Of a stretch of DNA of 64,000 nucleotides, positions 55,201 through 64,000 are shown piece after piece (the first letter of the stretch is position 1; each line of letters begins with the position of its first letter). The stretch is from positions 11,092,698 to 11,156,697 of the forward strand of contig OZ038482.1 of NCBI GenBank assembly GCA_964036315.1, read 5' to 3'. Position numbers and translations under genes: made by a program. The notes beneath the pieces were generated by a model, which was not told the origin of the DNA, did no database searches, and saw only the letters and a list, made by a program, of their open reading frames with translations. This stretch comes from Acanthosepion esculentum (taxonomy: Eukaryota > Mollusca > Cephalopoda > Sepiida > Sepiidae).

Positions 55201-55383
55201 TGTAAAATAACCACAACGGCAATGATAGTAGTAATTCTCAATTACTTTATTCTCGTACCAACAAATACAAAATATATCTGGCCCCTGACCACTCGGCTGT
55301 TTACATAACACTGGTGGAGGTAATTTATGTTTGACTGTGGAAGTCCCCCATTATCTAATTGGACTTCCCATTTCTACTCTACA
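55201..55383 (-). repeat. 3' LTR of the compact element
   Basis: 183 bp, paired with 55836-56014. Shares caattactttattctcgtac-like and atatctggcccctgaccact-like blocks with it; diverged by substitutions and small indels. Confidence 0.9.
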
Positions 55384-55777
55384 TGTCCCCTCCTTCCCCT
55401 GACCACAGGACGGATTGACGTGGTCAGTTGAAGGTTTGCCCCAGAATATGTGTGAGATTGCCCTCGCAATTGTGGTGATAGAGTTTGAAGTGCTTGCATG
55501 TTTTGACATGGGCTTTGACTTGGGGCTGTTGTTGCACAATATTGGTGTTCTATTTTGCATTGGGCCCACTGAATCCGCGATGTCGTCAATTTCCATTTCT
55601 TCTGGTTCACAAATGTTGCCGTGGGTTCAATGACAGTATGGTCTGTTTTTGTGTGTTGGACGTTTGCGTCGTGTTAGGGGTTCCGTCACTCCAAAGCGTG
55701 ATAGTTTCCATTTGTAGGGCTATCATTTGTAGCATGAGTTGAGCAATCAAATCGGGGGTTCCGCCTGCTGCAGATGC
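55384..55777 (-). pseudogene. Gag-like ORF start of the compact element
   Basis: Minus-strand ATG at 55777 opens MASAAGGTPDLIAQLMLQMI then ALQMETITLWSDGTPNTTQT and a stop about 50 codons in. A second frame, 55610-55374, continues MNQKKWKLTTSRIQWAQCKI and ends in RRGHVE at the 3' LTR edge. The glutamine-rich N-terminus looks like Gag, but no zinc knuckle or pol is present. Confidence 0.5.
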
Positions 55778-55835
55778 CATATCTTATTTTCTTAAGATAG
55801 TTCCATGTACTCACCAGATCCTGTTCACAGCATCA

Positions 55836-56014
55836 TGTAAAATAACCGCAATGGTAATTCTCAATTAATTTATTCTTGTACCAATGAGATACAAATAGAA
55901 ATATATATCTGGCCCCTTGCCAGTCAGCTGTTTATATAACACTGGATGAGGTAACTTATGTCTGTCGGTGAATGTCCCTCATTATCTAATGAGAACTTCC
56001 ATCTTCCTTCTACA
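55836..56014 (-). repeat. 5' LTR of the compact element
   Basis: 179 bp. On the minus strand it carries the TATA-like gttatataaacag and, downstream, gaataaattaattgag as a likely polyadenylation signal. Confidence 0.9.
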
Positions 56015-56019
56015 GCTTA

Positions 56020-56905
56020 GAATTTATTAAAGCTAAAAAGAGTCTATTAAAACAGAAGTGAATTTTATATCAAACACAAGAAAGTCAAGTATTCTCATAT
56101 ATGTACCTACGATTTACATTTATTTTTTTTTTTTAAATAAATATCCTTTTTGAAATGGAGTAACATCATCAAAGAAAAACTAAAAAACACATGAAAATAG
56201 AATTTTTGCTTCATCAACTTTGTGATCATTACATCAGCATTCAGAAATATAAATGAAAAATAAAAATGATTTTTAAAATACACAATATTTTTCAAAAATT
56301 ACTGTCAATTCATTATATTTTTCTAAATAATACAATATATACAATATGATTGTCATATGAAAATAGTATACAATTTTGTTGGGGAATGGAGAAAGACCTT
56401 TAAATACAAACAGAAGATCATGTGAGATACAATGTTTTCTTCTTGGAAGCATTTTATGAAGACATTAAATACAAGTGGAAGATCATGTGGAATATTTTCT
56501 CAGAGGACCTTTTATAGAAAATAAATTAAAATGGATTTAGTCTCTATTTAAATTGGTTTTGCTATTGTTATTTGTGAAGAAATGATTCCCACAAATGATA
56601 TAAATTCTTTACTGAAACTGAGTTTGTTTACTTTACACTTTTGTTACTGAAGGCATGAGTCCACTTCTTCCTGCATTCTTTCATTGCCTGACATGTAGAC
56701 AAACTTTCTACTTGACCTACCACAGTGGCTGACAAAGAAAGAAAGTATTAAATGAACTCTATTAAAACTATTTTACCTGCTTAGTCTCTGACAGTATGGA
56801 TTGATGTGGTCAGTTGAAGAGCTCTTACTCATGTTATTAACCTCGGCAGTGATTGAAATGTTGCCTATTAACAATATAAATTTTTTAAAAATATATTTAA
56901 ATCAT
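56020..56905. other. AT-rich DNA with a small 62-bp local duplication
   Basis: ttaaatacaaacagaagatc atgtg at about 56400 recurs as ttaaatacaagtggaagatc atgtgg at 56466. No gene recognised. Confidence 0.4.
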
Positions 56906-56908
56906 TTG

Positions 56909-57195
56909 TTTAAGTTACTTGCATTACTTACATTATGCGGACTGTTATCCTCATCTTCATTGCCGTATTTACAACGTTTTGTCTGTCGTACATTCCGACC
57001 TTCTTCACGTGATTGGAATTTCAAACCAAGTCCTTTAAGCTTGAGTTAAAGGGAAATAACTGAGGCATCTGGAAGAGGCATGGCATGTGGAACTAGATCA
57101 ATCTACCCTGGTTCGGAATTCCAATCACCTGAAGAAGGCCAGAGTGTACAACGGCCGAAAGATGAGGATAACAGTCTGAATAATGTAAATAACAC
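56909..57195. mobile_element. Foldback pair of SINE family B
   Basis: Left arm about 56920-57018 (cattatgcggactgttatcc tcatctt, cgtacattccgaccttcttc) and right arm about 57110-57195 (acctgaagaaggccagagtg tacaacggccgaaa, gatgaggataacagtctgaa) are inverted. The middle carries agttaaagggaaataactga and catggcatgtggaactag. Confidence 0.85.
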
Positions 57196-57404
57196 AATTA
57201 AGCATAACACCTTGTCTCAGAGATATAGACAGATTTTGTTGAAGTTATTTGAAATGTTTAAGTGCTACTAGGACTATTAGATGTATTAGTGTTGGAAATT
57301 TACTGTTAATTATTATTTTCTTTTTTTTCTTTTTTTTTTTTATTACTATAATTTTTTTTTGTATATATTTGTATTCGGATGATTCAATTTATCTTGGTTG
57401 TTCA

Positions 57405-57500
57405 TATTTCAGCCATTACATTCTTTGGCCTTCATCAGGTGTCTATTGTACCTAATAACCTTTTTGAAATTTTGAACTGGACACTTTATTCAATCCATGG
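57405..57500 (-). repeat. SINE family B fragment
   Basis: tttcagccattacattcttt ggccttcatcaggtgtc with aactggacactttattcaat; same sub-type as 15660-15800. Confidence 0.7.
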
Positions 57501-57534
57501 GGAAGATTGTTCATATTCCACTCTTTATGTTTAT

Positions 57535-57700
57535 GGGGGCCTGGCTTAGTGTTCCACCTGTGAGACCTATGTTTGAATCCCACCAAGGTAGAGTTGTCAA
57601 GGCGGTCACTTCTTGATAGTATTGGCCTGGGGAGAGAATCCTAACATGTGGCACCATTGAGAAGTACTACAGGTGACCCAAGCCTTGTGAGTGAAATTTA
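57535..57700 (+). mobile_element. tRNA-derived SINE head
   Basis: ggcctggcttagtg (A-box-like) and gtttgaatcccacc (B-box-like) 23 bases apart, followed by a unique body with cacttcttgatagtattggc. Not a tRNA gene: no closing acceptor stem. Confidence 0.55.
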
Positions 57701-58000
57701 GTAGACAAAAGTCTTCAGAAGTCATTGATGGTTATATAAGCATGAAGTCACAATTCTTCATGCCTGAAGGTTTGGGTTTACTGGCCTTGTTCAAACTGCT
57801 GATCATACACTCTCTCCCAGAAACTGTAAGGTCCATTCATCATAAACTGGGTTTTGAAGAAGCACAAATGTGCCTGTGCAGGCATCAACAACAGGGATTT
57901 GCTCATCATCCTTGCAAACAGACATATTTGGAAACAAGTGGCTTAACATACTATACTAAGGGAATATATCTTCAGTACATTGCTTATTTGTTATAAATCA
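57700..58000. other. Open frame of 101 codons (+), unknown
   Basis: Frame 57691-57996 has a fairly balanced composition (VIDGYISMKSQFFMPEGLGL) but no domain I recognise. It may belong to the SINE body or to an old pseudogene. Confidence 0.25.
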
Positions 58001-58004
58001 GCAC

Positions 58005-58465
58005 CAAACTTACCAAAAGACATTTAGCCAAATAAAATTTTTCTTGGTACATGGTGCTGTTGGTCTGTTTATTTATTTATCTATATAATATTTTCGATTT
58101 TTTTTCTTTAGATGTTTCTAATTTTTGTTATTTTGTTTAAATATTTTAAATGTTTTGGTGGATAGGTTGCTTAATTTTATTTGATATAATTCTAAATATT
58201 TCATGCACGCATGCATCTGATATTAACTTTCTAACTAGTCATTTTGGTAAGTCGTCAAGTCTTGTAGAGAGAAGTTTTTCATCTATAATTTTCTAAGATA
58301 TCCGAACTTGAATGAAAGTTCGGAAGATTTATTTTCTGTCCATAACAAAATAAGCAAATGTACTTTTTTTTTTCTTTTTTTTTTTTCTAATTTGATCCCA
58401 CCTACCAACTGCCCAGGGGTAGAGGGAGCTTAGCTATAAATCTGAAAGTTAATTTCTCTTCTATT
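58005..58465. other. AT-rich DNA, no gene recognised
   Basis: Nothing supported. Confidence 0.4.
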
Positions 58466-58469
58466 GACA

Positions 58470-58900
58470 TTCATCCTGGGTATGATGATAAACTACGTCC
58501 AACAGCAAGGCCTCTGATCAGGAGGTTTTGAGGAGTGTGGAACTATCTCTTAATTGCTGGTGTTCCCAAGTCCGCCCTGACCGGAGGTGGTAGCACCTGT
58601 TAGGGTCCCAGCTATGGGCAAATAGTTAACCTCAAAACTGAGGTAAAAAGCATTATAAAAGTGTAAAAATAGGTTTTAATACCAGAAATAAATTTTTGAA
58701 GAAAAAAGAACTATTACCAGCAATACATTTTTGAAAAAAAAAAAAAATATATATATATATTACCAGCAATACGTTATTGAGGAAAAAAATATTACCAGAA
58801 ATAGATTTTTGACAAAACAAAATATTACCAGGAAAAAAAAAAGTTGTCGGCATTAAATAACCCATTGAGGTGTTGATATGCCGTAAACCAACCAAACCAA
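58470..58900 (-). repeat. Interspersed repeat family A, copy 5
   Basis: gatgataaactacgtccaac agcaaggcctctgatcagga, gtggtagcacctgttagggt, four ttaccag(c/a)aata sub-repeats and the tail cattaaataacccattgagg tgttgatatgccg. Confidence 0.75.
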
Positions 58901-58904
58901 TCTT

Positions 58905-61490
58905 CTATTGACACCAAATAGAATGTTTCTTTGGCACATGTGTACTGCATAGAGCTTTTTTATTTCTTGCACTATCACCCTCCCAAAATGCATTTTTCAC
59001 TACTGAGATCAAAAATAGACATGTGTTCTGAATTCCAGTTGAATGCATCTCCTGTTGTAGCTGTTGTACCCTTCAACTGGATTTACTCACCACCTTTCCT
59101 CAACATATATCCACACCCTTTATTTAAGGGATTTCAAATTGACTATTAACTAAATGCATTTCTGTACATCAACCCCAACCCCCATTCTATTTAGAAATCA
59201 TAGAATTTGTTTTTGGGGTCCAAGAAAAAGTAAATTTCTTGGGATTGTCATGATTGTATCTCCCCTGTTTATTCCATTTGTAAAAGAAATTCCACCTTCT
59301 TCAGACTGATTCCAACTCAACCACATTTATTTTCATTCAAATAAAATAAATTCTAAATTAATCCGACCCAATCCTCAGTTTTTTCACTTTTTCTCTGACT
59401 TATTAGATTCCCCCCACCATTTATTCTAACCCTCCCTCCTTATTTAAGATCCAAAAGTAACATTTTGAGTAAGTGGGCAAAGGAATAGATCAGGGTTACA
59501 CAAGCCCTTCTTGGAAATTGCACTTATTAATAAAAATTTGGCCCCCAAATAATTGGCTCAGTTAGGGTAGCTTAGAGAAAAAATGCCATCAAATATGCAT
59601 GCTGAGAGCTGCGATTAATGTTTACAGATGTTAGTCTGCTACAGGGTCAAATAGAGTTGAGGTATTGTATTGCACGAGTCTTCTAACTGCAATTGACTTG
59701 ATATTTGCTTCATTTTGGTAATGACAAAAGAACTGCAAATTCATCCTGACTGCTGGCTAAAGATTCCAGCCATTTAATTCGACTCAAATGGAAATCTTTC
59801 CTTCCACAGGCAAATTTACAATAGCCAGTTATCTCACTCTTCCCCAAACCACCATTCCGTTTTATGTGATACACTAGCAAACACTATTAGTATCCATGAT
59901 GAGCAATAAAAGTCTGCTTGAATTGACTCGTGCAACAAAAAGACACATAATGACTACAGCCATACGCACTAGAATATGTATAATTTAATGAGGTGCTTCA
60001 ACCATGCAGAAAGCACCTAATGTTGATTCTCTGACTAGTTTGAATCCTTGGATAGGTTAAGTCTTCAAGTTTATCAGAAATGCTGACCCCCCCCCCCACC
60101 ATCAAACGGCTAAGAATTCTTGCCTTGTGCACTGTACTGACCCTATCCCCATCATGACCTTTTGCTTTAGGCTCTACTCGGCTGATCTTTGGTCCTGAAC
60201 TGCGCTTTACGTTCATTTGTGTGTATCTTTCCATTTGATGAATGAAAGCTAGATACAGCTCAGAAGTTTTCTTTTCAGCTTTCACTTTCACTTTCACAAT
60301 GATTGCAGATTTCTTAAAAACTGCAAAGAGAGCAAAAAGATTTAATCATTCACATGCGATTGGGCAGCACAAAGATTTTTTTTTTTTTCCTCAACAAGAA
60401 AACTTTTCATGAATGGATTTGCTGAAATGGCAGAATTTCTCTGTGTGAAAGACAGATTTGTACAGGAAAGTCTGAAGGAAAAAAAAAACTAACAAAATCA
60501 TTCGGGGTCAGAATATTTCTTTGATCTTTGTTTGAATAAAGATGTAAGTAATTCAGTCTAAAATCAGACTAATTATGAAATGGGTTTGTTTCATTACTTG
60601 TTAGTCTAACAATGGTACTAACTATACATGATGGAAGAATTTTCAAACTATAAAGAACTTATCTATCATACAAAAGGAATTCAAATACAGATTACATCAG
60701 GCAATTATCTTCAATAGAAAAGATCAGTTTATTTCAAACAAAAACAAAAAAAAAATTGTACGTATATTTGACTTAGAAAGATTTTGTTCAAAAATCTACT
60801 CTCAGCTTCAGAGATGGCATTAAGAAAAAATTAATACCGTGATCAAAGCTGGTTTTCATGTTGACCATCACTTTCAAGATGGCATCCTCCTCATGCAGGA
60901 ATTGTACCAGATGTTTTCGTTCACCATTATAGTGGACTCTGTCACTTGAGTTGCTTGGTGATAACCTTTGACTTGCTGGGATTGTAGTTAAAGATTTCTT
61001 TGACCTACTGAACAAATTCAACCATTCTGACTACATATGATTGTTTAAAATACTTCTTACTCTCAGCCACAGATGTCATGTCTCTACCATCTGTGTCCAT
61101 CTTGTTTCTGACCTTGAACATGAAGACCCTCCAACCCACTGTGGCTGATAGAGCTCTATGCTTGGCTTGCCTTTTCATTTCCTCTGTCAAATTTGAAACT
61201 CTTAATGTTTGAATGTTAAATGTTTCCAATATATTGGAAAGAGAAAGGAGAACATTAAAATTTGACTCGTGCCACATATTATCATGTTCGGTAGGTTTCT
61301 GATTACATCCGGCAGAAGCTATATTCTCAGATAATCGGGACCCATTATAATTTTTCCCTTCTTTTCTGGAATTTCAACTGATGAATTTCTCAGTTTTATT
61401 CAGAAACTAATAACGCTTTTTCTTTATTTGAATTTTTCATTTTTAACTGTTTAAACTGCCACATGACTATATAGTTGATTTGCTTATATA
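58905..61490. other. Mostly unassigned sequence
   Basis: A C-run of 11 at about 60088-60098. Minus-strand open frames 60297-59998, 61021-60788 and 61277-61005 have fairly protein-like composition (for example VSTVHKARILSRLMVGGGVS) but no recognisable domain and change frame. They may be remnants of an unidentified transposon protein. Confidence 0.25.
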
Positions 61491-61496
61491 GTTGGA

Positions 61497-61890
61497 AGTT
61501 GGTGGCTTATTATTTACATTATTTACTTTTTAGACTAATGGCCTCATCTTTATCATCACAATGTTTTAGCTATTGTGCCCTCCGACCTTCTTCAGGTGTC
61601 TATGAATGCAGTCAAGTGTAACAGCAGCAGCAGGATAGAAGAACATTGGGTTTAAGGCTCCAAATTCTAGATTCAGGATTGTCCCATGAGACAATAGCGA
61701 AGTGGATTAAAGTGTTGCTCGATGGATTTGACAACATTGTAATTGTGACATATGTCTATATTTTCTCAGATGAGATATTGTAATTATTTAGACTGTTGCC
61801 TTCATCTTTATTGCCATATTCACAATCTTTATTTTGTCCACCAGGGTAAACTGTTCTAGCTATATGAAGTGCTAGAGAAAAGCAATGACA
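61497..61890 (-). repeat. SINE family B fragments, minus layout
   Basis: 61497-61610 (ggcctcatctttatcatcac, ccctccgaccttcttcaggt g) and 61776-61890 (tgttgccttcatctttattg, ccagggtaaactgttctag). Confidence 0.7.
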
Positions 61891-61974
61891 TCAATAATAT
61901 TGCAATATGAGCTCTGGTGAAAAAAAAAAAAAGAAGAATTATATGTCCTAAAATTTCATACACTGATGTTCTCA

Positions 61975-62265
61975 AGGACACCTTGCCCAGTGGATAAAAG
62001 CGTTGGTTGGATCCAAAGAGTTGTGAGTTCAATACCTGGCTACTTCAGTTGTGAACAAAATCTTGGAGAGTTTGGTTAAAGGGAAATAACTGAGACATCC
62101 GGAAGAGGTATGGCACGTTGAACTTGAATGAAAAACACTAGGATGAAAATAATGATTCAGTTTGAAAAAATGATTTAGTTCAAAATTCCAATCACCAGAT
62201 CATACAAAGGCTGAAACATTGTGAATATGGCAACGAAAATGAGAACAGTCCAACAATTAATAATT
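61975..62265 (+). mobile_element. SINE family B, near-complete copy with tRNA-like head
   Basis: The head has an A-box-like ttgcccagtggataaaagcg and a B-box-like gagttcaataccTGG about 31 bases later. Then come the body (ggttaaagggaaataactga gacatccggaagaggtatgg) and the tail (aattccaatcaccagatcat acaaaggctgaaacattgtg, gcaacgaaaatgagaacagt). This shows that the foldback elements at 52385, 56909 and 63545 are headless inverted dimers of a tRNA SINE. Confidence 0.75.
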
Positions 62266-62399
62266 GTAATTGTGACTTCAATTAGTACAGACTTAGACTC
62301 AGTGGAAGGAGGACAAGCAATAACTGAGCAGTACTAAATAAGAACAAAACAAGATATCCCTAGACATGATCAGCAGAATGAGAACAATTAAGTTAAATC

Positions 62400-62545
62400 C
62401 CTGTAGGTTACCTAAATTAATAGACATCTGAAGATGGCCAGAGAGAACAATAGCTGAAACATTGCAGTAATAACAAAGATAAAGACAATAATCGAATCTG
62501 TGTAAATAATCAAAATAACAATAATTCTTCATCCTAGAAATTCAG
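62400..62545 (+). repeat. SINE family B fragment
   Basis: agacatctgaagatggccag agagaacaatagctgaaaca, aaagataaagacaataatcg; tail only. Confidence 0.7.
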
Positions 62546-62559
62546 ACTGAATTTGGTGT

Positions 62560-63400
62560 GTTATAGTGAACATTTTTGTGCCCTTTTGTTTTTCTATTTA
62601 CTTTGAAGGAATTAATGTTATCTTTTTTCTTTTGCATAAGTTTTAGAATTTGAGCAGCCATTTTGGTTACCAATCAGCAAGTTCACCAATATTTATCTTG
62701 TGTAATAGAAACTTATTATGTTCACTGATATTTTTTTATTTTCTGATTCACTTAACACTGTTTGAAAACAGAAATTTAACCTATTTTCTCTCTTGAGAAA
62801 ACTCTATTGTAACTTTAGAACGGTCTTGGAGAGTGATCAAATCTATCAGATAATTTAATTGGCTAAATTTATAGATGTGTTTAGATATACAGGAATTTAT
62901 CTATATCTTAATTTGATGCCTTGTCTCTGTGAAAATCTGATTTCGTATCTGGCGTTTAATATAAACAGCAAATGTAAAGAAGCAAAACTAAAGCCTTCAA
63001 GATTGGTCTTCATTGAAATACTTTTTGTTTAGATTTTTTTTTTTTTTTTTAGCTGTTTCTTATCACAACACAAGGAATAGGAACATTTTTCCATTGGAAA
63101 TCTCGTGCTGAAAGAAATTGTTTTCCTTCCACTTCTGCTAATTCCAGAATAATTCCAGCCTATTTCCTTGACCTATTTCTATTCTGATATTTCCAAATCT
63201 TTCCTCCAACCTCTTCAGAATTCTGCTGACTCTATTCTTGAAAATTTTTTTTTAACAAAAATGTCAATGATTGAAAGCCGGAAAATGTTTCCAATGTTCA
63301 AAGTTTGTTTATTTATTCAGGCATTGTGATATTTAGTTATTTTATCCACCCTCATCTTCAGAATCCACTTAAAAAATAATCTGAATGTTTTTTTGTTTTG
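62560..63400. other. AT-rich DNA, probably intron
   Basis: Nothing recognised; ends in the polypyrimidine tract of the candidate exon. Confidence 0.35.
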
Positions 63401-63409
63401 TTTTTTCAG

Positions 63410-63470
63410 GGTGGACTGCATCCTGATGGACCACTTTGCAACTTCCAAGGATTTTGGTTGACCTATTTTG
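63410..63470 (+). CDS. Candidate internal exon, possibly of a multi-pass receptor
   Basis: Strong acceptor (T-rich tract ending tttttcag) and donor (gtaaga). Only one of three frames is open: GGLHPDGPLCNFQGFWLTYF plus one base (phase 0 to phase 1). The C-x-x-Q-G-F-x-x-x-Y/F pattern is reminiscent of the start of transmembrane helix 3 in G-protein-coupled receptors, where the cysteine makes the conserved disulphide, but 20 residues are too few to be sure. It cannot splice directly to the exon at 9068-9164, because that one ends in phase 1 and this one starts in phase 0. Confidence 0.5.
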
Positions 63471-63544
63471 GTAAGATTTATTATCAGTTCAGCTTTGTAG
63501 GAATTTGAAAATTTTAGAATTGGTATATATTTCTGAGATAAGGT

Positions 63545-63822
63545 ATTATGTACACTATTTACATTATTCAGACTATTTCCTCATCTTTGTTGCCATATTT
63601 ATTACAACATTTCAGAACTTAGTGAGAGGAATTAACAGGAGATAACTGACATCCATTAAACATGGCACGTGGAACTAGAACAGTCTACCCCAGTGAGCGA
63701 AAAAAGGGTTCAGTTTGACATTTCAACCACCTGAAGAAGGCCAGACAGTACAATGGCCGAAATATTGTAATGACAACAAAGATGAGGACAATAGTTCGAA
63801 TAATGTAAATAGTGTACATAAT
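63545..63822. mobile_element. Foldback element of SINE family B with long terminal inverted repeats
   Basis: attatgtacactatttacat tattca-gactat-t-cctc at left mirrors gatgaggacaatagttcgaa taatgtaaatagtgtacata at at right; the arms are about 50 bp. Inside is a single plus-oriented copy of catggcacgtggaactagaa cagtctacccc and acctgaagaaggccagacag. The left arm is truncated relative to 52385-52805. Confidence 0.85.
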
Positions 63823-64000
63823 TCAGCATATTTTAAAAAAATACAAAGGAAAATAAAATTAATTATTTAAATGAATGTTTAAAAGTGAATATTTTCTTGT
63901 TTCTTGGTCACTGGTCATTCACATCAGTGCTTGCTAATAATGTTAAAACTTTAATTAAGGAACTATTCTTTGAACTTTGGACATGTGCTTATGAAGTTGA

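Larger units (their letters stand above)
55201..56014 (-). mobile_element. Compact LTR retrotransposon, 814 bp, TRIM-like
   Basis: Two LTRs (55201-55383 and 55836-56014) bound a 452-bp interior. Both LTRs start tgtaaaataacc and end ctaca on the plus strand (TG...CA). Flanks gccta and gctta form a 5-bp target duplication with one mismatch. On the minus strand a purine tract (ggggaaggaggggaca) precedes the 3' LTR. Each LTR has a TATA-like ttatataaac or equivalent and an AATAAA-like site. The interior holds only a short gag-like start, so it is non-autonomous. Confidence 0.9.

Overview
The window reads as intergenic or intronic DNA from a large, AT-rich, repeat-dense animal genome. A lophotrochozoan is likely, and a cephalopod mollusc is my best guess. 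The reasons are long AT-rich tracts, many (TA)n/(CA)n arrays, the mix of RTE-like and Jockey/CR1-like LINE tails, GIY-YIG Penelope-like elements, Gypsy elements, hAT and mariner remnants, and a foldback/tRNA-SINE family repeated through the window. Nothing looks bacterial or organellar. No complete host gene is visible; three short stretches have the splice signals and single-frame openness expected of exons (9068-9164 +, 44861-44917 -, 63410-63470 +).

Layout. 0-9 kb: LINE tails, minisatellites, a 0.79 kb polypyrimidine block and a nearly identical 334-bp tandem duplication carrying an exon-like segment. 9-30 kb: RTE-type LINE scraps, a mariner remnant, a 30-bp GC-rich minisatellite, a hAT element (17974-19568) with 27-bp repeats inside it, Gypsy pol scraps, a small Tc1/mariner-type element and a solo LTR with perfect target duplications (27048-27319). 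30.3-36.0 kb: a decayed Gypsy retrotransposon (gag zinc knuckle, protease, RT, RNase H, integrase) with an internal 381-bp tandem duplication, interrupted by a second LTR element in the opposite orientation (32803-34317). 36.7-44.6 kb: a 0.47 kb compound microsatellite, a perfect 37-bp-arm hairpin, a large palindrome and LINE tails. 45.4-48.3 kb: two Penelope-like elements on the minus strand. 51.0-56.0 kb: a solo LTR, a cluster of hammerhead self-cleaving ribozymes in a tRNA-headed, SINE/retrozyme-like repeat (53011-53655), and a compact 814-bp LTR element. 56-64 kb: foldback/SINE copies and a candidate exon near the right edge.

Most notable: at 53521-53580 (+) there is an intact type I hammerhead ribozyme with every core nucleotide present, matching stem I, and a stem III so short it is self-complementary. 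Two older copies lie on the minus strand exactly one 375-bp unit apart. Each copy follows a tRNA-like region with a B-box-like sequence, so the unit resembles Pol III-transcribed SINE-type hammerhead repeats (schistosome Sm-alpha) and metazoan retrozymes. GIY-YIG Penelope elements, the class whose machinery is thought to mobilise such ribozyme repeats, sit 5-8 kb away.

Transposon coding remnants are described as found, with their breaks; none is a working gene as it stands.
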